A DNA stretch of 64,000 bases, taken from positions 65,692,583 through 65,756,582 of the forward strand of contig NC_034409.1 of the NCBI RefSeq assembly GCF_002078875.1, given 5' to 3'. This DNA is from Numida meleagris (Eukaryota; Chordata; Aves; Galliformes; Numididae). Numbering within the stretch: the first letter of the stretch is position 1; every line of letters starts with the position of its first letter. The notes beneath the pieces are model-generated. The model was given only the letters and a program-made list of their open reading frames with translations. It had not been told where the DNA came from and ran no database searches. The position numbers were made by a program, and so were the translations under genes. Shown in pieces: positions 12,888 to 24,776 of the stretch.

Positions 12888-15509
12888 GACAACTGTCTGC
12901 ATAAACTCATACCCAAGACAATAGACTGAGTTTGTAAACACATGCTTGTGACTTGATTAAGACAAAGAGTTTTTTGGGTTGAGAAGAGGAAAAGTCTGCG
13001 AGTCAAGCAAGTACAGTCACAGTAGTAACAGGAGAATACAGAAAAACATTGTCAGCATAATTACTTTGGAATTCTCACTTCTCTGCCCAGTGCTGCCTCT
13101 TCGTGACACCCATTATCTCAGGGTAGAATACATGGTTCAACATAACTCAAATCCAGAGTGTTGTAACTCTGGAAAACTTGTTTAATATTTTTATTTAATA
13201 TACTATTCAAATGAACACAACCACACACAGTGAATTTTGCAATCCAGAATCACTACAAAATAGATGTGAATGAAATCACTTCCCAGCATGATCAAAATGA
13301 CTATTCCTAAAAGGATCACAGATATGATGATTATGTATTTAACTTAGTTCTATCAGCCTATAAAGATACATAAAATATGTATGCATTTTCAGTAATTTAG
13401 CATTGTTCCTTTCATTAATTAACTCTGCAAACAGCATTATAATACCTGTGATGAAGATAGAACATGTAAATTAGTCTGAAAAGAGTCAGCACTTTGGACA
13501 GCTTGTATATGTTAGTGTTTATTTAAGTTGTTAAACCTGCTGGTTCTACGTTGCTGTTCCCCATTCTCCCCTTTTCTCTCCCAGGAGCAAAATTCCCAAT
13601 TCCTGACTGCCCGGGGGAAGGAGGTTGATGATGTCATTCTAGTGGCCAGATGGTCTGACCACATACTCCACTACCTCAGCCTTAGAAGTCTTGGAAGAGA
13701 AGCCCAGCCCCAAAGCAGCCTCAGGGGTGTCCCTGTGTGGCCAGTGAGGACATACAGTGCTAGAGACTTTTTCAGGTCAGAGTCCTGAAACTTCACAGAC
13801 TGTGTTTGAGTTTTAGTGAAGTGATGGCTTCTCCGCCATTGCTGATATATTAGCATAAAGGAATTGAGCAACCGCAGAGGCGTGCACACCTAATACAAAG
13901 CTGTGCACAGCATCATGATGCTCCCTAACACTCACGTAAGTTTATATCTCTAGGCTGAATTTTGGATACATCTTCTGTGTTGGGCTGTCATGGCATCACA
14001 GAGTGAGTTTCTGGCTTAGGCAAGTTTTGTTTTGCCATTTCCCTTACTGTTTCTTGTGTACACAGGGCAAGAAACAAAAGGAAGCGCAGGAACTTCTTTT
14101 AATTGAGTTAGAAACATTGGTGGAAAAGGAAGGGAAGTGGAAACCACAGAGCAGCAGTGGGGAAGTTTACTATTCTTGTCCATGCATTCTACTTGTTTTC
14201 CTTAGATACTGAATTACACCGTTAGCTTGTAGACTTCATCTCTCTCTCACCATCATCAGCTTTGCTCTGTTGCTGTTAGACTGCAGAGATTTAAGGTCTG
14301 ACTCACTGTTGCCTCATCTCTGAATTTAGAAAAGGCTTTTCCTCTTTTAAAAATCACGTAAGAGTGTTGGTATGAAGATGCTTTGGAAAGAATGGCTTCT
14401 GACAAACCTTATTTAGTCTACTGCCAAATTAATTATCTTTATAAAAGAGCTTTGCAAATTTTAATTATGGTGTTTCTACAAAATTGTTGAAATAAAGTAC
14501 TACCTGCGTGCATTAATATACTTTTCATAAAGGAAAGAATGATTATGGCCCAACTACAGAATTCGACATGTTCATTCAGAATATGTGTATGTACCATAAG
14601 ATTTCTGCAATTCAAGTCTATATTTAATGAGTGTATGGTATGTGTTTTCTAGACTGTTCACATTGCTGGTGATGTGTGACAGAAGCACAGATTCACTTAA
14701 GTTGTAAATGAAATCTGTCCCTAAAAGTATAGGTGGCAAAGTAGTGTTAGGTTTAATTCCCATTGCATGACTCACTTCATTTTCACATGTCTCTTTACCC
14801 TTGATTGAACAAACTGATATTTTAAATGCATTACAAATTTAATCAGAGGCATCAAATACAATAGAATTATATCCAGGAAAACATCTGGGACTGTAGAATG
14901 GGAATTATTCTTGCATAGAAATTAGTTTCTATACTTTACTAGACTAATTGAATAAACAAAGTAGTATTGAAGTTTGTCAGAAATTTACATAGCAGATCAA
15001 CTCATGACATTTCCCAGATTGCAAAACAATGCATTGATCTTGAATAGACTTGTGAGCTTGAATAATTTCAGGGACGACTCCATTGGACTTTTTCCTCTGT
15101 AGTTTGTTGAGAGTATTCAGATGAGATCAGGACAACTACTTTCACGTGCAAAATCGTCTGGTATTAGATTTGGGGTCTAAAGTTTCAGTCTTGCAAATTT
15201 TATTTGCGTGAATAGATCTATTACTTTTTAAGAGCTTTAGTTTAGAAAGGAACAATCTCTTGAAGTGACAATGATAATTCAATTATTTCTTTACCAAAGA
15301 ATAATATAATACCATGAACATATCTGTAGCTATATTGTTTATCTTCCAGTAAAATATATGAATGGCTTAAGGTTTATAAAATATTTTCTTTTCTTGAAAC
15401 CTAACTCCAAGACATTGTTTTCTCTTCAAATCTCCTCCATATAGAAAATATGCCAGAGATGATGATGGTGCAAAAAAACATCAGGATCAGTTCAAAATCC
15501 TGATTATTT
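12888..15509. other. Unique DNA, no gene supported
   Basis: Frames at 12979-13185, 13528-13788, 14003-14212 (+) and 13671-13889, 14572-14775 (-) show no recognised domain. The stretch 13540-13760 is slightly GC-richer but shows no CR1 or exon signature. Confidence 0.4.
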
Positions 15510-16573
15510 CCCACTAAACCACATCCCTTAGTGCAACATCTAAACGTTTCTTGAACACCTCCAGGGACAGTGACTACACCATCTCTCTGAGCAGCCTGTT
15601 GCATTGCCTGACCACTCTCACAGGGAAGAAGTATTTTCTGACATCCAACCTGAATCTCCCATGGTGCAACTTGAGGCCATTCCCTCTTGTCCTATCGCTT
15701 GTTGCATAGGAGAAGAGGCCAGCACCCACCTCACCACAGCCTCCCTTCAGGTAGTTGTAGAAAGTGATAAGTTCTCCCCTGAGCTTCGTCTTCTCCAGAC
15801 TGAACAATCCCAGCTCCCTCAGCCGCTCCTCATAAGGCCCGTGCTCCAGACCCCTCATAAGGCCCGTGCTCCAGACCCCTCATAAGCTTCACTGCCCTTC
15901 TCTGAACATGCTCCAGGGCCTCGATGTCTTTCTTGCAGTGATGGGCCCAAAACTGAACGCAGTACTCGAGGTGGGGCCTCACCAGTGCTGAGTACAGAGG
16001 GATGATCACTTCCCTGCTCCTGCTGCCAGCACTATTTCTGATACAAGCCAGGATGCCACACTGGCCTTCTTGGCCACCTGGGCACACTACTGGCTCATGT
16101 TCAGTCAACAGTTGACCAATACCCCCAGGTCCATTTCTTCTACACATTCTTCCAGCCACTCTGTCCCAAGTCTGTAGAGTTGCATGGGGTTGTTGTGATC
16201 AAAGTGCAGGACCCAGCACTTGATCTTGTTGAACTTCAGCCCAGCAATCCAGCCTGTCCAGATCTCTCTGTAGGGCCTTCCTACCCTCAGGCAGATCAAC
16301 ACTTCCTCCCAACTTGGTGTCATCTGCAAACTTGCTGAGGGTGTACTCAGTGTCCTCATCCAGGTCATCAGTAAAGATACTGAACAGGACCAGCCCTGGG
16401 GAGCACCACTCATGACCAGTCACCGGCTGGACTTAACTCCATTCACCATCACTCTCTGGGCCCAGCCATCCAGCCAGTTCTTTACCCAGTGAAGCGTGTA
16501 TCTGTCCAAGCCTTGGGCTGCCAGCATCTCCAGGTGAATATTGTGGGAGACAGTGTTGAAGGCTTTGCTGAAG
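15510..16573 (-). mobile_element. CR1 LINE fragment: reverse-transcriptase C-terminal half
   Basis: This is the most informative retrotransposon copy here. On the minus strand it encodes, in order, the end of the CR1 ORF2 palm domain with the FADD catalytic motif (16319-16330, in [13 protein letters not shown]), then FNKIKC (canonical FNKGKC), then a stretch with [18 protein letters not shown] (about 15950-16010), then [14 protein letters not shown] and SDRTRGNG near the ORF2 end. The reading moves between frames, so it is a dead copy. The upper boundary follows canonical CR1 up to the GGCTTTGCTGAAG at 16561-16573 and then stops, which is the usual 5' truncation. The lower boundary is unusual: the sequence is CR1-like to about 15510, but the last ~70 bp of 3' UTR and the octamer tail are missing or replaced. 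Confidence 0.92.
15831..15880. repeat. Exact 25-bp tandem duplication inside CR1
   Basis: CATAAGGCCCGTGCTCCAGA plus five further bases occurs twice in a row (15831-15855 and 15856-15880) without mismatch. Twenty-five is not a multiple of three, so the duplication breaks the CR1 frame and makes the peptide [10 protein letters not shown] appear in two different frames. Its perfection inside an otherwise decayed element suggests it arose after insertion. Confidence 0.95.
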
Positions 16574-19500
16574 CAAAAAAGTATCATATTTCACGTAGCA
16601 TTCTCTGAGATGTCTTTCTCTATCTTGAGCTGGAAGGTATTTTTTGAAATAGGTTAGTCCTTCATTTAATTTGATAAAGCCCTATTCAAACCTACTGCAT
16701 TCAGTTCTGATTGAATGGGAAGTAGCATTTTAAAAGTTACTTGTTACTTTAGCCCAATTTGTTTTGCACTGAAGAACAAACTCAGCAAAATCCAAGGTTC
16801 AGTCTTCACCAGGTGTGGCATGCTCTAGCCCTTTTTTCTTTTTCCTTAAACTTAGATATGAATGAAAGTCTCCTGTGAGTATTTCGGTGTCCAAAAGCTG
16901 AAAAGTATTTGAAAACCAGAGGTTTTAAAAACTTATAAACAAGTTCTTCCTGCTGTTACTCTTATCTGCCATGAAGAATAAGGGCCGATATTGTATTTCC
17001 TTTATTCCCTTTTGTTAGGAAAAAATATTGAAAACTACATTCTTCATGTATAAGGCTGGAAGAAAATGAGCCTGCATGAGTAAATTGAACAGATGTGTCA
17101 CTTTCTATTGTGCAGATAGAATAAATAGCTGTGTTTTATGCAAGTACTATCGAATTACTAACTGCACAATGCCAAAACACTCTTGCAGAAGCAGGCAGTC
17201 TCCCATAGTAAGCGCAGCAGCTGTAAACCTGACTCTTTCTCTATGATTATGTGCTGACTTCATGCTGAACAGTTGGAGCTCTGTCTTTGGGTTACGAATG
17301 TCTTTTGACTTTTGAGATATTTATTTAGTTTAATTTGAGAAAAGCTGTTGTTTTCGCTGTAAGAAGAAAGTGAGTATCATCAGATTTTTATTTTTATTTT
17401 TTTTATTTTTTGGTACCAGTTTGAATTTACTCTTCTGTTTTGTGGAGGATTTTTTGGTGGTGGAGGTTTGCTTTTAAAATATGAGAAGTCAGAAACCATC
17501 TACATGTCTAGTTTAGAGAGAGATAAACAATGAAGAATGGATTCATTTAAGCCTGGTTAAGGACATAGTTAAAATTCTGGCTTTCTCTAGTAGTAGAGAA
17601 TGTGTTCTATTACTCACTTTCTTGGATTAGATATAACAAATCTGTCAAAGCAAAAATACAAGTTATTTCCTTCTTGCATTTGTAATAGAGGCTGTTCTGA
17701 AGCTTATACTGAATTTGTCCCTTGTAAAACTTTCTTGCTTGAATTACAGTGTTTAGGGTGATAGAAAAGCCTAAAGTCCGATCTGTTTCTGGAAATGTAA
17801 GTACCTTATTGCATTTTCTTTTTGTTTTAGTTTAGGTGTAACAATTTTAGGGTACAGGTACAGGGAAAAAAAACTCCGTGTTGGTTAATTCTCTTCAGTC
17901 TTTCCAATTGTCTACAGTTAAACAGTCATTTCCTTTTATTCAAGACTCATTTCTCACTCTAAAATTTGTATGAAATGTTAAACATTATATCCACAACACA
18001 GGTAAAGCAATTCCTCCGAACACTCTGTACTCTTGAAGTGTTTTTGTGACAAAATTGAACATCCTTTGAAGGAAGATGCAAACATCCTTCAGTCAGTTGT
18101 GCCTTTCATGTCTGAAAAATGAGCTTCAAACGAAGTAGGCTCATTTTAAAATACTGGTAATTTGAGAGTTTTATTACAAAAACAATGGAAGTTAAGACCT
18201 TTACTGCTGTACACTGTGCACTACTGATATTGGAGGAGCTGACTGTGGACCTCATTAAAAGTATCCATGTAGTCAGACACTTTGGAGTCATCTATAATAG
18301 ATGTAAGTAGGTTGTATACAAGTGCAAATATGCATTCTCTGCAAGTCTGCACTCATTATTATTGTGTGACCTAGCTTTAACTCTGTATAGTCAATTAAAA
18401 GAACAGCTAAGTCAAGTGAAAGAGGCTATATGTATGCGTGTAGAAATTGCCCATTCCTTCATTGTAGGTTTCAACATAGTAGTGATGACGAAGTTTTAGA
18501 AAACACTATTAATCCTGCAAAATGAGCCTCCACAAAGCAATTCCCTGCGTATATGCTCCTGTCTAGTTTTAATTCAGCCTCTTTGTTGTATATATTAGAA
18601 GTCTATTTTTAACGATGTTCCTATATTATTTTTCTGACAGGATCCCTGCTTCATTTGGTGTACAAGATGGATAGTGCTTGTTTAGTAATCTTGTGTTACC
18701 TTCATTGCTTGGCCACCACTAATGAAACACTGTCTGAAGACAGAATTTATTTCTACTCTTGCTTTTTGGCAGTGCCCAGCAATGAGTGTTTGAGCGATGC
18801 TTAGGCTTTCTTTTAACTTCACCCCAGGATTATGATGTAAGGGGTCAGTATCATTACCTTTTTATACCTCAAAAAATTGAAGCCCAGGCAGAGTTAATTT
18901 GAAACTACAAAATATTTTTGATGCCTAATATGAGAAGCCAATATTTTCCCAACTTGAGTTACAGCTAGGATTTCTGTGGAGTTATAAGCTCAACATTTGT
19001 AAAATGAAGGTGCAGTATTAATGGCTACTGCTAAAAATTATTTATTTTTTAATGATTATTCGGTCTTTCACAGAGGCAGGTTCGAAATCCAGTTATCTGG
19101 TCAGCTTTCATCTGTCACAAGAAGATTTTTCTTTTCATTCCTCTATAACTCTTAATTTTAATACCAAACCAAGAAACAATGTTCCAAATTTATGAATATT
19201 TTCTTGAGCTCCAGGAATTCTTACTTTCAAATCCAAGCTGACAGATCTTCCCTCCACCTTTTCTTCTAGCACCTGACAACGGCATTTTTTTGCCCATCCA
19301 AAACTCAGCAATATTTCATTTCAGTAAGCAGAGACTGTTTCCACAGCACAAACAGTTCAGTGTTTCAGAAGCAAGTTATATTCTGTTCCTTCCCCAGCTC
19401 TCTGTCTGACAGGTCAAAGCAAAACTGCTTATTGAAACACCAGAAATTCTTTCTCCTTAGTGGTCTACTCAGTCTCATCGAAAACATGGTCTCCCCAGCT

Positions 19501-22500
19501 ATCCCACTGTCTTTTCTCTCCTTTGTTCCAGCTGTCTATCCTTGGCCAGTCCTTTCTTTTTCTGCATCAAACTCTCATCTGTGTTGCTTTTGGTGAGATG
19601 GCTCACAGGGCTGGAAAGTGGGGGAATGAAGAGCACAGAGGACATTCAGGTGCCCGTCCTTCACTAGCTGGAAATATGGGTCATGTGCTCAGTATTGACA
19701 TCTCTGGGGGGATTCTCACTACCAAATTGAAGGAAATTCCACTGAACATGTACAATGTGGTTTTTCAAGTGCTTGTAACATGTTTGAGCTTGACCATGGT
19801 TCAAAGGGATGAAATGTTGTGCCTTCTGGCATCAGACCACCAACTTCCAAAAGTTAACCTCAATTATTCAAAATGTGATTAATGCTGTGAAGCATTAAAA
19901 TGACCTGAGGAATTAGCACTTAATTCTTCTAACAGGAAGAGAAGAGATAGGGCTCAAATAACAAAAGATATTTCCCTGACTTTGTGCTTAGGATTGACCA
20001 GACCATTTTGACTGAAGATTTCCACAAAATCAGCCTAAGACATACATTCAGCATGGGTAATGTTAATACCAGTGGCTTCATTGCATTACGGCTTTCTTGG
20101 ATTTGAAACAAGCTCATACAAATCAGAAGTATTATACAATCTTAATAACAGACTACGTTACCAGCCTGTTCACAACAAACCAGGTAGCATAACTGAAATT
20201 ACTAGATATGCTCTGATTATTAAAAACAAGTTTCCTGTGATTTACCGCTGGCCTTCTAGTATTTCATTAACAGAAGGGGAAAAGAAAACAAGGCTTTCTT
20301 CTTTAATCTTAACCTGATTTTCTGTGATTTTTCCCCAAAAAATATAATGAACCATGTATTGCAAATGCAAATTTTAGTTGTACTTGGTTTCTTCTTCCAC
20401 ATCTATACGTGGTCCCTTTCTTTTAAATTATGGACTTTGTAAACTTGACATTAGCAAATTTGAAGGAATCAGAGACAGATTTCTCATAAGACAGCTTTGT
20501 TTTGGTTGTATAAAAAAGTCTGGGAAAATGGCCCTGGTGACTGCTGTGAATAATTCAGTAAAATAATCTACAGACTTTATAATCTGTAACCATCAGTGTC
20601 TAGTGCTTCTGTCAAAAGGTACAGATAGAATTCCCAAATAAAGCATCCGTTAAATAAGATTTGTCTTCTAAAACAAATTTATGACTTAACCAAAAGAGGC
20701 TGCAGCCAGAGATATTAAAAGCAAAGTGAAAAACTGAAGTTATGGCCAAGCCAGCAGTAACGGAACTGTCTGCATCTTGATATTACTAACATATTGTTCA
20801 GTACAGTACTGATTCAATCTCATGGATATGTAGCATGGTACCCAGAGTATTCACTTTATACCAGCTGTGTACTTGTCCTACAGATAAGTGAAGATATAGT
20901 TTACCTGGACTAAAACAACAATAAAATGAGTTTATTGGATTTTAAATAAGTAAATAGCTGGTTCAGATTCTCCTACAGACAAACCTAATTAAACAGCAGA
21001 GAAGTCTTCACACTGAAATTTGAGGTATCCAGCTTCAGTTAAACACCCACAAAGACGGGTTTCCCTCCAGCATAGGCAAGTTACGAAGAATATCCCATAG
21101 TATATGGAGAGACAATATAGAAAGTTGCTATGACTCACAGTCTCCTCTGAAGCTAGAAGAAAGTACAGCTTCAGTCTTGAACACTGTAGGCTGTTGATTT
21201 GTCTCAGCTGCTGCATTGTGTTTTCTTGTTTTCTAACGTTCCCACAAGATATCACAGTATTTCTTTATTGTTCATTCTCTGTTTATTACAGATACTGTGG
21301 AACTTTCCTTGAACACACCTGCTGTAAGAAAAGCATTCAAGGCAACTTTGTGAAACTTTGATGTACTGTGTTTCAATTGATTACCTATGTTAACTGACGC
21401 TGAGCTTTCTAAATTCATTTTCAGGAACCTGTCCTATTTTCCCAAAGTGTCACGTTCAGTGAGCCATCTCTGAAATCCAGAGATATGAACCAAGTTTCAA
21501 GCCCTGTCACTGATCTGGTGTGAGACTTTGAGCCAAGCATCTTTTGTCTCAGTTCCCTCACTTGTAAATTGTGGATAACAGCCTTTTTTACACAGCTGTA
21601 TTAAAGCACCTGGAAGTCTAGTTGCGAAGCAATATATTTGTGATAAAATGTCCCTTACTGCATAGCAAAGAAGCACATGTTCCAAAGATTAATGGTTTAT
21701 AAACAGTTCTGAAATCTCTGCACGGTACTGTTTGGAATACTGAGAATCTATTATTAATAGATACTTATTCTGAATTTTTTTAATACAAACCATGTTTTGC
21801 AGTGAGCTTTGCTGATGTCTCCCATGTGTTGGAAGACAGTTGGGGCATGTCTGCTTTTCACAGTTATGTCCTGAAGTCCATTACTTATGAAAAGCTACCA
21901 TCAAAAAAAAGAATTACATTTACAACATATGTTGATAACATTTTGTAAGATCACTTCCTCCTAGGTCATGAGAGATTTCAGGGATTAAATTAAACACAAA
22001 GTGCATAATTCCATCTCCAGTGTTGCAACGGTCATCTGAAATCTGGGAAAACTCTCCAGTGCAGTGTTAGAAAGCAGCATTCCTTTAATCCTCACGATAC
22101 ATATTAGGTTACTTGACAAAACAAGCATGTTTTCTTAGAGTTCAGGTTCTACATTTAAACAGTTAAAACATACATATGCAGTACATTGGCGTACATACTC
22201 ATTCTTTTCCAAGAACTCATTAATATATGCTGATATCCCTCTGTGCATGCGCAGTTTCATCTAGGGTGGTGATCACTTGCTTTATCCCCATTTTCCCACC
22301 ATCAACTTCATCACAGAGACTTTTGGCTGACCTCTGGCTGTTTTACCCCAATTTGGCAAACTTCCATTGCTTGTTAGGCCATAATGAGTAATTTCCAAAA
22401 CAATATATGTGAAATCTGAGGAAAATGTCCTTGCACCTGGTGGATGCGAAAGATAAAAGTTGTCTATTATGACTCCTGTACTTCTTCTGAAGCAGAATCG

Positions 22501-23418
22501 TTGAGGAAAACAATGCTGTTCACACACTAAGCAAAGTTGAAACAGAAAGTTTTAGAACTAGCACTCTTTGATTCCTTTTGCTAAACTAGTATATTGGTTC
22601 TTAAACTAGTATACTGATCCCTATTGCTAAACAAACAAGCCTATATCACAACTCCTCCTGTAGTAATTGACTGATTATTGTTTTTAAACTTCTTGGTCTG
22701 CTTCAAAGGTGCTGATCACCCACTGCTTCCAAGCAAAGCAGGTGGGGCTGTGTGTGCTTGTTACCTCTCTGAGCTCAGTATCTAGAGTGCAAAACTTTGC
22801 GATCTGGAAATTGCAATAGCAAATATGCTGAGTTGATCTATGTGTTTTGTTTTATTGTAATGATGTATTGAACAGCTTTTATGACTGTTCATTTAATGCA
22901 GACTTTTATTTGAAATAGCAGAACCACCAATTGCTGTCTGTACAATAGAACAGGATATCAATGACTACATTTTGTTCTATTCCTGACTTTTCTGAATTGA
23001 TGTAATCAGATGCAATCTAATGTATTAGGAGTGAATTGAGTCCTTCCTCATTTTTGGCTTTTATGGGTAAATTCCTGTAGAAGGGAAGAAACTCTTTATG
23101 TTAAGATGTTTCCTTACATCCCACCCTGTGTGGAGTACTCTAAGAAATTAGCTGTAAATTAGTGCTAAAATTAGGTTCTATGGTAATGTGTAGCAAGCTG
23201 TTGTCCTGCAAGACAATTTGGTTTACCAAGAGTTGGTACTATTTTACGTCCAGAGGCTTAAATTGATCCCTTCCAGAACTGGAGCCTGTGCTTCAAAGTT
23301 GAACTCCAGAGTTGAATTTTACTTTCTCTGGAATCCAAGTATACCACATACTATGCTATGTGTATTGGTGTTAATCTATGCATATAGCTGTCAATCTCAG
23401 TCATTTGGTCAAGACAAT
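16574..23418. other. Unique DNA, no gene supported
   Basis: This is nearly 7 kb without a recognised repeat. The longest frame, 140 codons at 19460-19882 (+), overlaps another frame and has no motif. The AGGTTCGAAATCC near 19079 resembles a tRNA B box but has no A box or cloverleaf. Minus-strand frames at 20989-21255, 21497-21685 and 22282-22527 are unremarkable. Old, unrecognised repeats may be present. Confidence 0.4.
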
Positions 23419-23580
23419 ATGCCTCACGAGGTGGTTGAGTCATCATCCCTGGAAGTGTTCGAGAAGCATGGAGTTGTGGCACTGAGGGACACGGTTAGAG
23501 GACATGGTGGTAACGCATTGATGGTTGGACTGGATGACCTCAGTGGTCTTTTCCAGCCTTAATGATTCTATGACTCTGTG
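23419..23580 (+). mobile_element. CR1 LINE 3'-end fragment, plus strand
   Basis: This is the only plus-strand CR1 piece. It opens within the ORF2 C-terminus: the frame reads PHEVVESSSLEVFEKHGVVA, close to the family's REVVESPSLEVF pattern. It continues through the 3' UTR (ATGGTTGGACTGGATGACCT, then GGTCTTTTCCAGCC) and finishes with the octamers ATTCTATG and ACTCTGTG at 23565-23580. The 3' end is therefore intact, and the 5' end is truncated within ORF2. Confidence 0.93.
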
Positions 23581-24569
23581 CAATGTCCTCTTATTTTGTT
23601 TAAACCTAGTCTCAGTTTTTCAGCTTTATAGCAGTGGATTAAGTCAAGCCTATTCTGCTTAGATTTATTTTTCATACCTCCAGTACATACTCTGCATGTA
23701 CTGCTGTTGCTGATCTATATTGTCACGGAAGCTTTAGAAACCATGAGGTGAGTCAGTTGAATTTATCACTGTTTCTTTCTAGGTAACAGTGACGCACATG
23801 GTAATCCAAAGATTTTACTACCTGTATTTGAAAGTAAAATATTTTCCAGTTTGTATGTAATTAGATGTAATCTTATTTGCATTTGAAATTTGAGTGTGAA
23901 GTTAAAATAATGGAAAATGAATTCTGTGAGGGGAAATAGGACTCTATTCTTTCAAAAAAAAAAGTATAGGAAGCATATAGAAATTTCAGTACTAAGGGGT
24001 CAGAGGTTATTTGATGATAGAGCCAGCAAAAATATTGTTAAAGGTTGTGGGCTTTTATTTTTAGATGTTTTATGGACTTTGATATTTTTGATATTTTTCC
24101 CATTATTTCTGCGCAGAGAGTGTTACGATCTCAAAGACAGAATCACTGGGAACTCAAGTGAAGCCATACACAGACTGGATCTGTTGAGAGACAGCAAAAA
24201 GTTTATGAAAATGATAATCTCAGATATCTTCTGCCATTTAGGGTTAGTCAGATTGAACAGTCTGGTATATCCTTGTAGCTGAACTGTAGGGTCATATCTC
24301 AGATCTATGTCCGATCTCATGGATTCATGTAACTCTGTAACCAAGGAACAAACCTGCACCTCACTTGTAATTTCAGCAGATCACACTCTGGTTCTTGTCT
24401 GTTAACAGAGAGAGATCTTGACACTGCACCATGGTTCTGTTCCTCCACTGATTGTAGGGAACTCAGGGGAGGTTCTTTGAAAAGTTGAGACTAGTTGAAA
24501 GAAGTGTTAAAAGTCCTGAATTCCCACTCTTTCTCCAAATTGGCCAAATTCTTTTCTGGAGTGCAGAAG
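23581..24569. other. Unique DNA, one weak exon-like frame rejected
   Basis: A 121-codon frame (23917-24282, +) includes a hydrophobic run and a possible acceptor (TTATTTCTGCGCAG, ending about 24117). No strong donor follows and the peptide matches no family known to me, so it is not called. Confidence 0.4.
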
Positions 24570-24776
24570 ATCACAAAATCACAGAATCATAGAATTATAG
24601 GGGCTGGAAGGGACCTCTAGAGATCATCAAGTCCAACCCCCCTGCCAAAGCAGGCTCCCTAGACCAGGTTGCACAGGTAGGTGTCCAGATGGGTCTTGAA
24701 TATCTCCAGAGAAAGGGACTCCACAACCCCCCTGGGCCACCAATCACAACCCTCTGAGCTCTGTGACAAGAAATGG
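24570..24776 (-). mobile_element. CR1 LINE fragment with internal deletion
   Basis: The minus-strand 3' end is well preserved. The plus strand opens with four octamer-like units (ATCACAAA, ATCACAGA, ATCATAGA, ATTATAGG), then GGCTGGAAGGGACCTCTAGA and CCAACCCCCCTGCC, then 3' UTR sequence to about 24736. Beyond that the sequence changes to a piece of ORF2. On the minus strand it reads HRAQRVVIGG, like the RAQRVVVNG motif that lies just upstream of the reverse-transcriptase active site in CR1. The intervening C-terminal ORF2 sequence is absent. This looks like a deletion or template jump joining mid-ORF2 to the 3' UTR. The junction position is my estimate. Confidence 0.85.

Noticed and set aside
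15604..15885. 93-codon plus-strand frame over the CR1 copy
   Set aside because: It is the antisense shadow of the CR1 ORF2 C-terminus.
19079..19092. AGGTTCGAAATCC, resembling a tRNA B box
   Set aside because: It has an extra base relative to the consensus, and no A box, acceptor stem or cloverleaf could be found nearby.
23917..24282. 121-codon plus-strand frame with a hydrophobic segment and an acceptor-like site
   Set aside because: No strong donor follows, and the peptide resembles no family I know.
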